64,000 bases of DNA from the NCBI RefSeq assembly GCF_000423945.1, contig NZ_AUIY01000016.1:62001-126000 (forward strand). Direction: 5' to 3'. The notes below the pieces were generated by a model, which was given only the letters and a program-made list of their open reading frames with translations, had not been told where the DNA came from and ran no database searches. Shown here piece after piece: positions 34,617 to 43,273 of the stretch (position 1 is its first letter; the number at the start of each line of letters is the position of its first letter). The stretch comes from Butyrivibrio sp. XPD2002 (GTDB lineage: Bacteria; Bacillota; Clostridia; Lachnospirales; Lachnospiraceae). Made by a program: the position numbers and the translations under genes.

Positions 34617-37297
34617 TCTTAAAGCGCTTGTTCAAGGCAGCATACGACAGAAATAAAACCCTACAGGAAAAGATGTTTTCAGTCATACCTGTCATAGGGC
34701 TTCTTTCCATGTTCCTGCTTATCTTCATAGGGGTGATCGTTAAGGATGATATCATCAACATCATGGTCATAGCCTTTTTCCTTGTGTTCTTCACCGTTGT
34801 GGTAATGATCACGATCAAAAAGAGGAAAACCCAGCTTGGAGCCACGATCATAGCGTCGATACTTGTGCTCATCATTCTGCCTACCGCTTTTATTCTTGGT
34901 GGCGGCATCTATGGTGGTTCGCCTATCTGGTTTGTGTTCGGATTTACCTTTATAGGAATGACTGTCGAGGGCGTAAGAAAGTATATCCTTCTTATAATCG
35001 GTGCATGCACAACAGCTGTTTCTTATTATATTGCTTATAAATTCCCACATCTTGTTACACCTCACACCAATGAAGCAGCTCATTTTGATTCACTTACCAG
35101 CGTTATCCTGGTCAGCGGCCTGATGACTGTAATGATCCTTTTTCAAAATCAGATATATAAATCAGAGAACAAGCTGATCGAGCAGCAGAAGAAGGAAATT
35201 GAGGAACTCGGCCAGGCGAAGAGTAAGTTCTTCTCAAGCGTAAGCCATGAAATCAGAACACCTATAGATTCCATCCTCGGCTTCAACGAGATGATATTAA
35301 GGAATGCCACTACGGATGAGATAGCTGAGTATGCCAGCAATATTAAGAGCTCCAGTAAGATGCTGCTATCACTTATGAACGATGTTCTTGATATGAGTAA
35401 GCTTGAATCCGGCAAGATGGAGATCGTACCTACAGAATACGATATTGCACTTTTACTTTCGGAGACAGTTAATCTCATCTGGGGAGAGGCATCACGAAAA
35501 GGACTGGCCTTTTATGTCGATATAGATAAAACAATTCCCAAGAAACTTCTTGGTGATGATGTGAGAATCGAGCAGATTCTTATGAACATAATCGGCAATG
35601 CCATTAAGTTTACAAACGAAGGCAGCGTAAAGCTTACGGTTAAGTGGAAGCCCCTAAGCAATAAGCAGATAACTCTTTCTTTCCAGGTAGAAGATACAGG
35701 TATGGGAATTAAGAGAGACAGTATGCCTTATCTTTTCGATGAGTTTAAGAGGGTTAATGTAGAGCAGACCAAGGGAATAAGCGGAACAGGTCTTGGACTT
35801 GCCATCGTTAAGCAGCTGACGGATGCCATGGGCGGCGAGATTCAGGTGAACAGTATCTACACCAAGGGTTCAACCTTCACTGTTTCTATTCCTCAGGAGG
35901 TTGTTAATGAGGAGCCTGTCGGAGAGCTTGCTCTTGAGACTCTTAAAAAGCGTGAGGCTACGCAGTTCTACAGACAGAGCTTTGAGGCGCCTTCCTGCAG
36001 AGTGCTTATTGTTGACGACAACGTTATGAACAGAATAGTTACCGCCAAGCTCCTTAAGGATACCAAGATGGTTATCGATCAGGCAGAGAGCGGAATAGAG
36101 TGTCTGTCACGATGCGCGGATGTTGAATATGACTGTATTTTCATGGACTATGAGATGCCGGAGATGGATGGTATCGAGTGTCTCAGACAGCTTCGTACCC
36201 AGGTGGGAGGCATGTGCAGAGAGACTCCTGTTATCGTTATTACAGCGTACTCTTCATCTGAAGATCAGGCGAAGTACAGGGTTGCCGGCTTTGATGGATT
36301 CCTGCTTAAGCCTATATCCGGTGAGATGCTTGAAAATACACTGCTGAGAGTCCTTCCTGCGGATAAGGTTCGCAGGATATCACCTATGTATATCGATCCT
36401 GAGAGCGACAAGCTCATGTCAGAGAAGGAGAGACTTCCTATCCTGATAACTACTGAGAGTGCCTGCGACATTCCAAAGGAGATGATAGAGAAGCTGAGGA
36501 TTCCTACTATTCCTCTGTATATCAAGACCAAGTACGGTCTGTTCCTTGATGGTGTTGAGGTAGAGACCGAGGGTATCCTGAAGTACATGAGCGAAGGCGG
36601 TGCGGACAATCTGAATGCGGATATTCCGTCCGTGCAGGAGTATGAGGACTTCTTTGCTGCGCACCTGTCAGATGCCGAGAACATCATTCACATCAGTATG
36701 TCCGGAAAGGCAGGAGGTGCGTTCCATGTTGCTAAGGAGGCAGCAGCCTCTTTTGATAAGGTAACCGTAATTGATTCCGAGAGCTTATCAAGCGGCATAG
36801 GAATACTTGTGCTTCAGGCCATAAGGCTGTGTCAGGAGGGTAAAAACGTTCAGGAGTGCATAGCTGAGCTCAACAGGATAAAGAAGCGTATCCATACCAG
36901 CTTCCTCATCGATACTCTTGATTATCTTATCCGCATGGGAAGAATCAAGAGAAGGACCGGTGGCTTTAGCCGCGTATTCATGTTAAAGCCCGCAATCCTC
37001 TTCAGGGATGGACGAGGAACCCTTGGAAGGATGATGGTCGGTACGGTTTCAAAGTGCAGGAAGAATTATGTTGAGGATCAGCTCACAAGATTTGCACCGA
37101 TCGACAGGAAGCTTCTTTTCATAACACACACAGACCTATCCATTAATGAGATAGAAGAAATCAAGCGCTGGGTCAGCAACATAATGGTATTCGACGAGAT
37201 CATCGTCCAGAAGGAATCAGCCTCCATGGCCGCCATCCACGGAAGCGGTGCATTCGGACTTCTGTACATGCTCCAGGACACCGAAGCGAATAGGTAG
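34613..37297 (+). CDS. Hybrid histidine kinase fused to a DegV (fatty-acid-binding) domain
   Basis: The 894-residue protein has about five membrane helices (25-175), a coiled linker, a kinase core with His212 (SSVSHEIRTPIDSIL) and complete ATP-binding boxes (NAIKFT, DTGMGI, GTGLGLAIV), a receiver with Asp512 (CIFMDYEMP), and from about residue 607 to the end a DegV domain: ILITTESACDIPKEMI, HISMSGKAGGAFHVAKEAAA, VIDSESLSSGIG and a C-terminal helical lobe. DegV/FakB proteins bind fatty acids. No frameshift or stop separates the parts. The fusion suggests lipid-state sensing or fatty-acid-linked output, which is inference. It starts inside the preceding kinase stop. Confidence 0.85.
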   Translation: MILKRLFKAAYDRNKTLQEKMFSVIPVIGLLSMFLLIFIGVIVKDDIINIMVIAFFLVFFTVVVMITIKKRKTQLGATIIASILVLIILPTAFILGGGIYGGSPIWFVFGFTFIGMTVEGVRKYILLIIGACTTAVSYYIAYKFPHLVTPHTNEAAHFDSLTSVILVSGLMTVMILFQNQIYKSENKLIEQQKKEIEELGQAKSKFFSSVSHEIRTPIDSILGFNEMILRNATTDEIAEYASNIKSSSKMLLSLMNDVLDMSKLESGKMEIVPTEYDIALLLSETVNLIWGEASRKGLAFYVDIDKTIPKKLLGDDVRIEQILMNIIGNAIKFTNEGSVKLTVKWKPLSNKQITLSFQVEDTGMGIKRDSMPYLFDEFKRVNVEQTKGISGTGLGLAIVKQLTDAMGGEIQVNSIYTKGSTFTVSIPQEVVNEEPVGELALETLKKREATQFYRQSFEAPSCRVLIVDDNVMNRIVTAKLLKDTKMVIDQAESGIECLSRCADVEYDCIFMDYEMPEMDGIECLRQLRTQVGGMCRETPVIVITAYSSSEDQAKYRVAGFDGFLLKPISGEMLENTLLRVLPADKVRRISPMYIDPESDKLMSEKERLPILITTESACDIPKEMIEKLRIPTIPLYIKTKYGLFLDGVEVETEGILKYMSEGGADNLNADIPSVQEYEDFFAAHLSDAENIIHISMSGKAGGAFHVAKEAAASFDKVTVIDSESLSSGIGILVLQAIRLCQEGKNVQECIAELNRIKKRIHTSFLIDTLDYLIRMGRIKRRTGGFSRVFMLKPAILFRDGRGTLGRMMVGTVSKCRKNYVEDQLTRFAPIDRKLLFITHTDLSINEIEEIKRWVSNIMVFDEIIVQKESASMAAIHGSGAFGLLYMLQDTEANR

Positions 37298-37342
37298 GTG
37301 GAAAACTTTCCACACTGCCTTGAGGGAACCATACCCATTTTG
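37298..37342 (+). repeat. Copy of the palindrome end motif
   Basis: The 45 bases after the kinase-DegV stop resemble both ends of the 620-bp palindrome: AAAACTT, CTGCC, GAGGG and ACCCATTTTG occur in the same order and spacing as at 19431-19470 and, inverted, at 20003-20042. Here it also forms part of a terminator hairpin. Confidence 0.55.
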
Positions 37343-37361
37343 CAGTGTGGAAAGTTTTTGT
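37304..37361 (+). terminator. Terminator after the kinase-DegV gene
   Basis: AACTTTCCACACTGC and GCAGTGTGGAAAGTT form a perfect 15-base stem with a 23-base loop, ending in TTTTT. Confidence 0.75.
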
Positions 37362-37381
37362 GAATATTAATAGAAAAAATG

Positions 37382-37424
37382 GGACAAATCGCCGTAGATT
37401 GGGCGATTTGTCCTTTATTTTTTT
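37382..37424 (+). terminator. Second terminator before the purine operon
   Basis: GGACAAATCGCC and GGCGATTTGTCC form a 12-base stem with an eight-base loop, followed by TTTATTTTTTT. Two terminators in series isolate the signalling block from the pur genes. Confidence 0.85.
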
Positions 37425-37581
37425 GAGTAAAATTTCGTTAGATAAAAATTTTGAAGTTTTATCAAAAATTGGTTATCTCAGGTTGATAATCACATTAGTG
37501 TTGTGGTAGGATTGCGGTGGCATAGATTTTATTTCATAGGTGACTATGGATTATGTATGTTTCACTATACGGAGGAAAAAT
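37425..37581 (+). promoter_or_regulatory. Leader and candidate promoter of the pur operon
   Basis: TTGATA at 37483 and TAGGAT at 37507 (18-base spacing) are a possible promoter. An inverted repeat GATAAAA/TTTTATC lies at 37441-37463. I saw no purine riboswitch consensus here. Confidence 0.35.
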
Positions 37582-38082
37582 ATGGCACAGGTTGGAATTG
37601 TAATGGGCTCTGACTCGGATATGCCGGTCATGGCCAAAGCAGCTGGGATACTTGATGAGCTCGGTATTTCTTACGAGATGAACATTATCTCAGCACATCG
37701 TGAACCCGAGGAGTTCTTTTCTTATGCGAAGAGCGCCGAGGACAAAGGTTTCAAAGTCATCATCGCCGGAGCAGGAATGGCAGCACATCTTCCTGGTATG
37801 TGCGCCGCTATTTTCCCAATGCCTGTTATCGGTATTCCCATGCATACAACTTCATTAGGAGGCAGAGATTCTCTCTATAGCATTGTACAGATGCCTACCG
37901 GCATTCCGGTTGCTACTGTTGCAATAAACGGAGGAGCTAATGCAGGTCTTCTTGCAGCAAAGATTCTTGCTACAAGTGATTCAGAGCTTCTCGCAAAGCT
38001 CAAGGATTATTCAAAGGGCCTGAAGGAAGCAGTCGTTGCAAAGGACGCTCATCTTCAGGAAGTTGGATATAAGAATTATTAA
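37582..38082 (+). CDS. purE: N5-carboxyaminoimidazole ribonucleotide mutase
   Basis: The start at 37582 (MAQVGIVMGSDSDMPVM) follows GGAGG and matches the family; the longer frame from 37540 is not needed. The 166-residue class I PurE moves the carboxyl group of N5-CAIR to give CAIR in purine synthesis. Motifs visible are GSDSD, the active-site ISAHREPE and GAGMAAHLPGM. It is the first gene of purE-purM-purN-purD, all on the plus strand. Confidence 0.95.
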   Translation: MAQVGIVMGSDSDMPVMAKAAGILDELGISYEMNIISAHREPEEFFSYAKSAEDKGFKVIIAGAGMAAHLPGMCAAIFPMPVIGIPMHTTSLGGRDSLYSIVQMPTGIPVATVAINGGANAGLLAAKILATSDSELLAKLKDYSKGLKEAVVAKDAHLQEVGYKNY

Positions 38083-38106
38083 TTTAAGATTTTTATGGAG
38101 GAAAAC

Positions 38107-39141
38107 ATGGCAGAGCTTAACTACAAAAACGCAGGTGTCGATATCGAAGCGGGCTACAAGTCAGTGGAGATGATTAAGGGATATGTAAAGGAGACCATGA
38201 GACCGGAAGTTCTTGGTGGTCTTGGAGGTTTTTCAGGAGCCTTTTCCCTTGCAAATATTAAGAATATGAAGGATCCGGTTCTTCTTTCCGGAACTGACGG
38301 AGTAGGAACCAAGATAAAGCTTGCTTTCCTTTTGGACAAGCATGACACCATCGGAATTGACGCCGTTGCAATGTGCGTAAATGACGTAATCTGTGCAGGC
38401 GGCGAGCCTCTTTTCTTCCTTGATTACATAGCATGCGGCAAAAACTATCCTGAGAAGATTGCTGCAATAGTTAAGGGTGTAGCTGAGGGCTGTAAGCAGT
38501 CTGAATGCGCGCTTATCGGTGGTGAGACAGCTGAGCATCCCGGCCTTATGCCTGAGGATGAGTACGATGTTGCAGGCTTTGCTGTTGGTGTTGTAGACAG
38601 ATCAGAGATGATCGACGGAAGCACCATCAAGGCAGGCGATACACTTATCGGTGTTGCCAGCAGCGGCGTTCACTCAAACGGCTTTTCACTTGTAAGAAAA
38701 GTATTTGATATGACAAAAGAGAGTCTTGAGAAGTACTATGACGAACTTGGATGCACACTTGGAGAAGCACTTCTTGAGCCCACAAGAATATATGTAAAGA
38801 TGCTTAAGCAGATAAAGAAGGATGGAATAACAGTTAAGGGCTGCAGCCACATCACAGGCGGCGGTTTTTACGAGAACATCCCGAGAATGCTTCCTGACGG
38901 CTGCAAGGCAGTTGTTAAGAAGGACAGCTACGAAGTTCCTGCAATTTTCAAGCTCATGCAGAAGACAGGTAACCTTGATGAGCACATGATGTTCAACACC
39001 TTCAACTGCGGTCTTGGTATGGTAATCGCAGTAGATTCTGCAGATGCAGATAAGACACTTAAGGCTATTGAGGCTTCAGGTGAGAAGGCATGGATTGTCG
39101 GCTCTGTTGAGGCAGGTGACAAGGGAGTAGAGATATGCTAA
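38107..39141 (+). CDS. purM: Phosphoribosylformylglycinamidine cyclo-ligase (AIR synthetase)
   Basis: A 344-residue enzyme forming AIR from FGAM with ATP. The start is set at 38107 because the ATG at 38095 contains the GGAGG ribosome site itself. Family features are [33 protein letters not shown], the [20 protein letters not shown] segment and [16 protein letters not shown]. Its end overlaps the purN start by seven bases. Confidence 0.95.
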   Translation: MAELNYKNAGVDIEAGYKSVEMIKGYVKETMRPEVLGGLGGFSGAFSLANIKNMKDPVLLSGTDGVGTKIKLAFLLDKHDTIGIDAVAMCVNDVICAGGEPLFFLDYIACGKNYPEKIAAIVKGVAEGCKQSECALIGGETAEHPGLMPEDEYDVAGFAVGVVDRSEMIDGSTIKAGDTLIGVASSGVHSNGFSLVRKVFDMTKESLEKYYDELGCTLGEALLEPTRIYVKMLKQIKKDGITVKGCSHITGGGFYENIPRMLPDGCKAVVKKDSYEVPAIFKLMQKTGNLDEHMMFNTFNCGLGMVIAVDSADADKTLKAIEASGEKAWIVGSVEAGDKGVEIC

Positions 39142-39782
39142 ACATTGCAGTCCTTGTTTCAGGAGGCGGAACCAATCTTCAGGCGATAATTGATGCCATT
39201 GATAACGGCACAATTACAAACACAAAGATAAGCATGGTCTTTAGTAATAACCGCAATGCCTACGCTCTTGAGAGAGCAGCTAAGCACGGGATCAAGACCG
39301 AGGTTCTTGTTCCGAAGGAATTTGAGAACAGAGCAGCATTTAATGAAGCGTTTTATGATCTTCTTGTAGCAGAGAATCCTGATCTTATTGTTCTTGCAGG
39401 ATGCCTTGTGGTTATACCCGAGAAGATAGTTAAGGCCTTCAGCGGCAGAATAATCAATATTCATCCTTCGCTTATTCCGTCCTTTTGCGGAACAGGCTAC
39501 TACGGACTTGGCGTACATGAGAAGGCTCTCGAGCGCGGCGTAAGGGTGTCCGGTGCCACAGTTCACTTCGTTGATGAGGGAACTGACACAGGCCCGATTA
39601 TTTTGCAAAAGCCCGTTATGATAAGACCTGATGATACTGCAAAATCACTGCAGCAGCGCATCATGGAGCAGGCTGAGTGGAAGATTCTTCCCAAGGCAAT
39701 CGACCTTATTGCAAACGGTAAGGTAAGTATAGAAGATGGAAAAGTTGTAATTGAAGGATATGATCCGGATTTGATGGTATGA
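39135..39782 (+). CDS. purN: Phosphoribosylglycinamide formyltransferase
   Basis: The 215-residue enzyme transfers a formyl group from 10-formyl-THF to GAR. It has [16 protein letters not shown] at the N-terminus, the catalytic [20 protein letters not shown] region with Asn and His, and [16 protein letters not shown] with the catalytic Asp. It is longer at the active-site loop than the E. coli enzyme (FCGTGYYG), as in clostridia. It overlaps purM and is followed by a small hairpin repeat before purD. Confidence 0.95.
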   Translation: MLNIAVLVSGGGTNLQAIIDAIDNGTITNTKISMVFSNNRNAYALERAAKHGIKTEVLVPKEFENRAAFNEAFYDLLVAENPDLIVLAGCLVVIPEKIVKAFSGRIINIHPSLIPSFCGTGYYGLGVHEKALERGVRVSGATVHFVDEGTDTGPIILQKPVMIRPDDTAKSLQQRIMEQAEWKILPKAIDLIANGKVSIEDGKVVIEGYDPDLMV

Positions 39783-39795
39783 TACTCATCTAGAT

Positions 39796-39837
39796 GCCTT
39801 CTCCCTGGGGAGAAGGTGCCCGAAGGGCGGATGAGGG
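39796..39837 (+). repeat. Two-hairpin intergenic repeat, copy 1 (before purD)
   Basis: Stem 1 is CCTTCTCCC with GGGAGAAGG; stem 2 is GCC-CGAA-GGC; then comes GGATGAGGG. The ATG of purD follows 13 bases later. The same layout occurs at 55284 and 56095. Confidence 0.75.
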
Positions 39838-39850
39838 GTAAGGAGCGAAC

Positions 39851-41125
39851 ATGAATGTATTAATAGTTGGTGGAGGCGGCCGTGAGCACGCCATAGCAGA
39901 AGCAGTTTCCAGAAGTAAGCACCTTGATAAGCTTTACTGCGCACCCGGTAATGCCGGAATAGCAGAGCTTGCTGAGTGTGTTCCGATTTCCCCTATGGAA
40001 TTTGACAAGCTTGTAAGATTCGCAAAGAACATGCAGATCGATCTTACAATAGTAGGTATGGATGATCCGCTTGTAGGCGGAATTGTAGATGCTTTTGAGG
40101 CTGAGGGCTTGAGAGTATTCGGACCCAGGAAAAATGCAGCGATCCTTGAAGGAAGTAAGGCATTTTCCAAGGACCTTATGAAAAAGTATGGTATTCCCAC
40201 AGCAGCTTATGAGACCTTTGATGATCCGGAGGAGGCGCTAAAATATCTTGAGACAGCCAAGTTCCCTATCGTTCTCAAGGCTGATGGACTTGCTCTTGGT
40301 AAGGGCGTTCTTATCTGCGAGACTAAGGCAGATGCTGAGGCAGGTGTCCGCGAGATCATGGAGACCAAGAAGTTCGGTGATGCCGGTAACCGCATGGTAA
40401 TTGAGGAGTTCATGACAGGCCGAGAGGTTTCAGTTCTTTCATTTGTTGACGGTAAGACAATAAAGCTTATGAGCTCAGCTCAGGACCACAAGAGAGCAGG
40501 AGACGGAGATACAGGTCTCAACACCGGCGGAATGGGCAACTTTTCACCAAGCCCCTTCTATACAGATGAAGTTGATAAGTTCTGCAAGGAGAATATCTAT
40601 CAGAAGACAGTTGATGCCATGAGATCAGAGGGCAGAGAGTTCAAGGGAGTTATTTTCTTCGGACTTATGCTCACAGAGGACGGCCCCAAGGTACTCGAGT
40701 ACAACGCCAGATTTGGCGATCCCGAGGCACAGGTTGTTCTTCCGAGACTTCAGACCGATATGATCGAGGTTTGCGAGGCTGTTATTGATGGAACTCTGGA
40801 TCAGGTTGACCTTAAGTTCGAGGATAAGGCAGCAGTTTGCGTTGTTCTTGCTTCAGAGGGATATCCCGTAAGCTATGAAAAGGGCAAGGAAATTAAGGGA
40901 CTTGAGAACTTCAAGGACAAGGATGGTTATTACTGTTTCCATGCCGGAACAAAGTTCGATGAGAACAGCAGGGTAGTCACAAACGGTGGCCGCGTACTTG
41001 GCATCACAGCTAAGGGCGATACTCTGGCAGAGGCCAGAAAGAAGGCATACGAAGCTACCGAGTGGGTAACCTTTGATAACAAATATATGCGTCACGATAT
41101 CGGAAAAGCAATCGAAGAAGCATAA
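39851..41125 (+). CDS. purD: Phosphoribosylamine-glycine ligase
   Basis: A 424-residue ATP-grasp enzyme that joins phosphoribosylamine and glycine to give GAR. It begins MNVLIVGGGGREHAIAEAVS, the family signature, and has KADGLALGKGVLICET in the ATP-grasp lid, SSAQDHKRAGDGDTGLNTGG and YNARFGDPEAQVVLPRL as metal and substrate motifs. It closes the pur operon and is followed by a strong terminator at 41132. A repeat separates it from purN, which could alter its expression relative to the upstream genes. Confidence 0.95.
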   Translation: MNVLIVGGGGREHAIAEAVSRSKHLDKLYCAPGNAGIAELAECVPISPMEFDKLVRFAKNMQIDLTIVGMDDPLVGGIVDAFEAEGLRVFGPRKNAAILEGSKAFSKDLMKKYGIPTAAYETFDDPEEALKYLETAKFPIVLKADGLALGKGVLICETKADAEAGVREIMETKKFGDAGNRMVIEEFMTGREVSVLSFVDGKTIKLMSSAQDHKRAGDGDTGLNTGGMGNFSPSPFYTDEVDKFCKENIYQKTVDAMRSEGREFKGVIFFGLMLTEDGPKVLEYNARFGDPEAQVVLPRLQTDMIEVCEAVIDGTLDQVDLKFEDKAAVCVVLASEGYPVSYEKGKEIKGLENFKDKDGYYCFHAGTKFDENSRVVTNGGRVLGITAKGDTLAEARKKAYEATEWVTFDNKYMRHDIGKAIEEA

Positions 41126-41131
41126 TGGTAG

Positions 41132-41161
41132 GGGCAAAAAATAAAATTTTATTTTTTGCCC
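41132..41161 (+). terminator. Terminator of the pur operon
   Basis: A perfect 15-base inverted repeat, GGGCAAAAAATAAAA with its complement, that supplies its own T-rich 3' side. Confidence 0.75.
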
Positions 41162-41200
41162 TTATATTAATTATAAAAAGCTGAAAATATAGTGGTTTTG

Positions 41201-41209
41201 TGTTATACT
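41201..41209 (+). promoter_or_regulatory. Extended -10 element before the SH3b protein gene
   Basis: TGTTATACT fits an extended -10 (TGnTATACT), like that before the GH25 gene; the -35 region is not clear. The leader to the ATG is about 130 bases. Confidence 0.4.
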
Positions 41210-41341
41210 AACACCAAATGTTGATAATTTTTTACTTTTTCTTCAAATTCTTGCAAATATTTTAGTCCGAAGAGCCAGAGTAATGTTCAACAGGCAATAT
41301 TTTGTGTAGTTTTTCTACACTGGTTACTGGAGGTAGAAGGT

Positions 41342-42751
41342 ATGATAAATAGAAAATTAGGGAAGAAAGCCATAGGTGCGGTGTCAATCATGACTGCAGG
41401 CATATTGGTTTTTGGACAGCCCATAATGGCTCTCGCAGCTACAGGAACAGTAACATCTTCTAATGTTAAGGTTAGATCTGAAGCGAGCACATCTTCTCAG
41501 CAGGTATCAAGTCTTGATTCGGGGGACAAGGTTGATATCATCGATGAGACTACAGACGCACAGGGATATGTGTGGTACAGAATTTATGTAAATGGTCAGG
41601 AATACGGATACGTAAGAAGTGACCTTGTTTCCAAGTCAGGCGAGACCAAGAGCACTGATGCCGGAACCACAAACGCAGCACAGCCTGAGACTCAGGTGAC
41701 TGCAGTGGCAGAGCAGGCTGCAACAGTTACAGTTGCAAGTGCAAATGTAAGATCAGGTGCAGGCACAGGCTACAGCACTGTTGGTACAGTCAAGAACGGC
41801 GATGGCGTTACCATAACAGGTGAGGCTAATGGCACAGACAGTAAAAAGTGGTACCAGATAAAGTTTGGCGACAGCGGAAGAACAGGTTTTGTTCGTGCAG
41901 ACCTCCTTACAATGGGAGCTCCTCAGGCTCAGTCAGACGATCCTCAGGAAGGTGGAGAGATGGCACCTACAGAGGCTGAGCAGCCCGCAGAGGGTGCTGA
42001 AGGTGGCGAACAGCCCGTTGAAGGCGAAGGTGAGCAGCCCGTTGAGGGTGAAGGCGAACAGCCCGCAGAGCAGCCTGTAGTTGATACCTCAGTAGTTGGT
42101 AACGGCGAGTTTTCACTTGCTTACAAGGATGACGGAACAGGCACAGAGGCATGGTACCTCTATGATAACGTTGAGAGCACACAGGTTAAGCTTAACGACC
42201 TTCTCGACTTTGCTAAGACAGGCCAGCAGGCAGCAGCCCTTGAGGGACAGGTTAAGAAGCTCCGCGGAGCACTCATCGGTATGGCTGTTGTTATAGCACT
42301 TCTGGTACTTGGTATTCTCCTTCTTATCTACAAGCTTCGTGACTATATGTACTACGAGGATGATGAAGAGGAGACAACCTCAAGAAAGAATAAGTATGAT
42401 GATCTTCCGGCTGAGAAGCCTGCAAAGAAGTTCTTTGCCAGAGATAAGGATAGCGACAAGCCTAAGTCAGCAGGCAGAGTTGTGGCAGACAGCAAGAGAC
42501 CTGCAGCTACATCTTCTGCAGTAAGAAAGGGCGCTCCCATGGGAACAGCTGCTTCTCTTATTCCTGATGAAAAGCCCACAAGAAGACCCGCTCCTGCAGA
42601 GCCCAGAGCAGAGAGACCTGCTCCTCCGAGGGAAAGAAGTGAGGTTAAGCCCAGCAATCCGACACCTGCTACACGCAAGTCACGTAATTTCCTCATTGAT
42701 GACGAGGACTTCGAGTTTGAATTCCTTGATCTGGATGACGATGATAAGTAA
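41342..42751 (+). CDS. Membrane-anchored surface protein with two SH3b domains
   Basis: The 469-residue protein has a signal peptide (to about residue 31), two bacterial SH3 domains (about 34-100 with SNVKVRSEASTSSQQVSSLD, and 125-190 with SANVRSGAGTGYSTVGTVK), an acidic repeat of GEGEQPVE/A units (about 205-245), a membrane helix (about 306-328, GMAVVIALLVLGILLLIYKL) and a charged, Pro/Arg-rich cytosolic tail ending in acidic residues. SH3b domains often bind peptidoglycan, so this may link the wall to the cytoplasm. No enzyme domain is present. A terminator follows at 42767. Confidence 0.75.
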   Translation: MINRKLGKKAIGAVSIMTAGILVFGQPIMALAATGTVTSSNVKVRSEASTSSQQVSSLDSGDKVDIIDETTDAQGYVWYRIYVNGQEYGYVRSDLVSKSGETKSTDAGTTNAAQPETQVTAVAEQAATVTVASANVRSGAGTGYSTVGTVKNGDGVTITGEANGTDSKKWYQIKFGDSGRTGFVRADLLTMGAPQAQSDDPQEGGEMAPTEAEQPAEGAEGGEQPVEGEGEQPVEGEGEQPAEQPVVDTSVVGNGEFSLAYKDDGTGTEAWYLYDNVESTQVKLNDLLDFAKTGQQAAALEGQVKKLRGALIGMAVVIALLVLGILLLIYKLRDYMYYEDDEEETTSRKNKYDDLPAEKPAKKFFARDKDSDKPKSAGRVVADSKRPAATSSAVRKGAPMGTAASLIPDEKPTRRPAPAEPRAERPAPPRERSEVKPSNPTPATRKSRNFLIDDEDFEFEFLDLDDDDK

Positions 42752-42766
42752 TTAGATAAATAATGA

Positions 42767-42792
42767 AACCGCGCTGTGAGGCGCGGTTTTTT
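42767..42792 (+). terminator. Terminator after the SH3b protein gene
   Basis: AACCGCGC and GCGCGGTT arms with a six-base loop followed by TTTTTT. It is placed directly upstream of the next promoter. Confidence 0.85.
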
Positions 42793-42793
42793 G

Positions 42794-42821
42794 TTGACAT
42801 AAGAGTCTCTTTTGTTATACT
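42794..42821 (+). promoter_or_regulatory. Strong promoter for the regulator-clpC unit
   Basis: A consensus TTGACA at 42794 and TATACT at 42816 with 16 bases between them, 28 bases before the regulator ATG. It begins at the terminator's T-run. Confidence 0.75.
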
Positions 42822-42849
42822 AAATGTATCACAGGAAAGGGGACAGAAC

Positions 42850-43221
42850 ATGGTAATTGAAATTGATTTTAACAGTGATGAAGCAATATATGTGCAGCTG
42901 TGTAATCAGATCATAATGGGTATTGCGACGTCTCAGTTCCGGGAGGGAGAACAGCTCCCAAGTGTCAGACAGTTAGCTGATATGATCGGTATCAACATGC
43001 ACACCGTTAATAAGGCCTATTCCATTTTGCAGCAGGAAGGGTTCGTTAAGATTGACAGGCGTCGTGGTGCCATCATAGCAATTGACCTTAATAAACTTGA
43101 GGCCCTTGAGGAAGCTCACGATATGCTGAGCGTAGTACTGGCGAGAGCCATGTGCAAGGGTGTTACCAAGGAAGAAATACATGAAATTGTCGACAGAATC
43201 TACGGTGGCTATGGAATGTGA
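42850..43221 (+). CDS. GntR family regulator, short YtrA type
   Basis: The start at 42850 follows GGAAAGGGG and lies downstream of the promoter, so the longer frame from 42763 is ruled out. The 123-residue protein is a winged-helix DNA-binding domain: YVQLCNQIIMGIATSQFREG, LPSVRQLADMIGINMHTVNK and AYSILQQEGFVKIDRRRGA, then a short helical tail in place of a ligand domain. This YtrA-like form often regulates transporter genes in Firmicutes. Here it stands 52 bases before clpC, where many Gram-positive bacteria have ctsR, so it may control clpC and itself; that is inference. Confidence 0.85.
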   Translation: MVIEIDFNSDEAIYVQLCNQIIMGIATSQFREGEQLPSVRQLADMIGINMHTVNKAYSILQQEGFVKIDRRRGAIIAIDLNKLEALEEAHDMLSVVLARAMCKGVTKEEIHEIVDRIYGGYGM

Positions 43222-43273
43222 TAACAAATACCTTTTGAAGATCTAATGAAGATCTTTAAGGAAAGGAGTTTAC

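Noticed and set aside
37425-37581. Purine riboswitch before purE
   Set aside because: I looked for the conserved three-way-junction core and saw no match; only a simple inverted repeat is present. A covariance-model scan would settle it.
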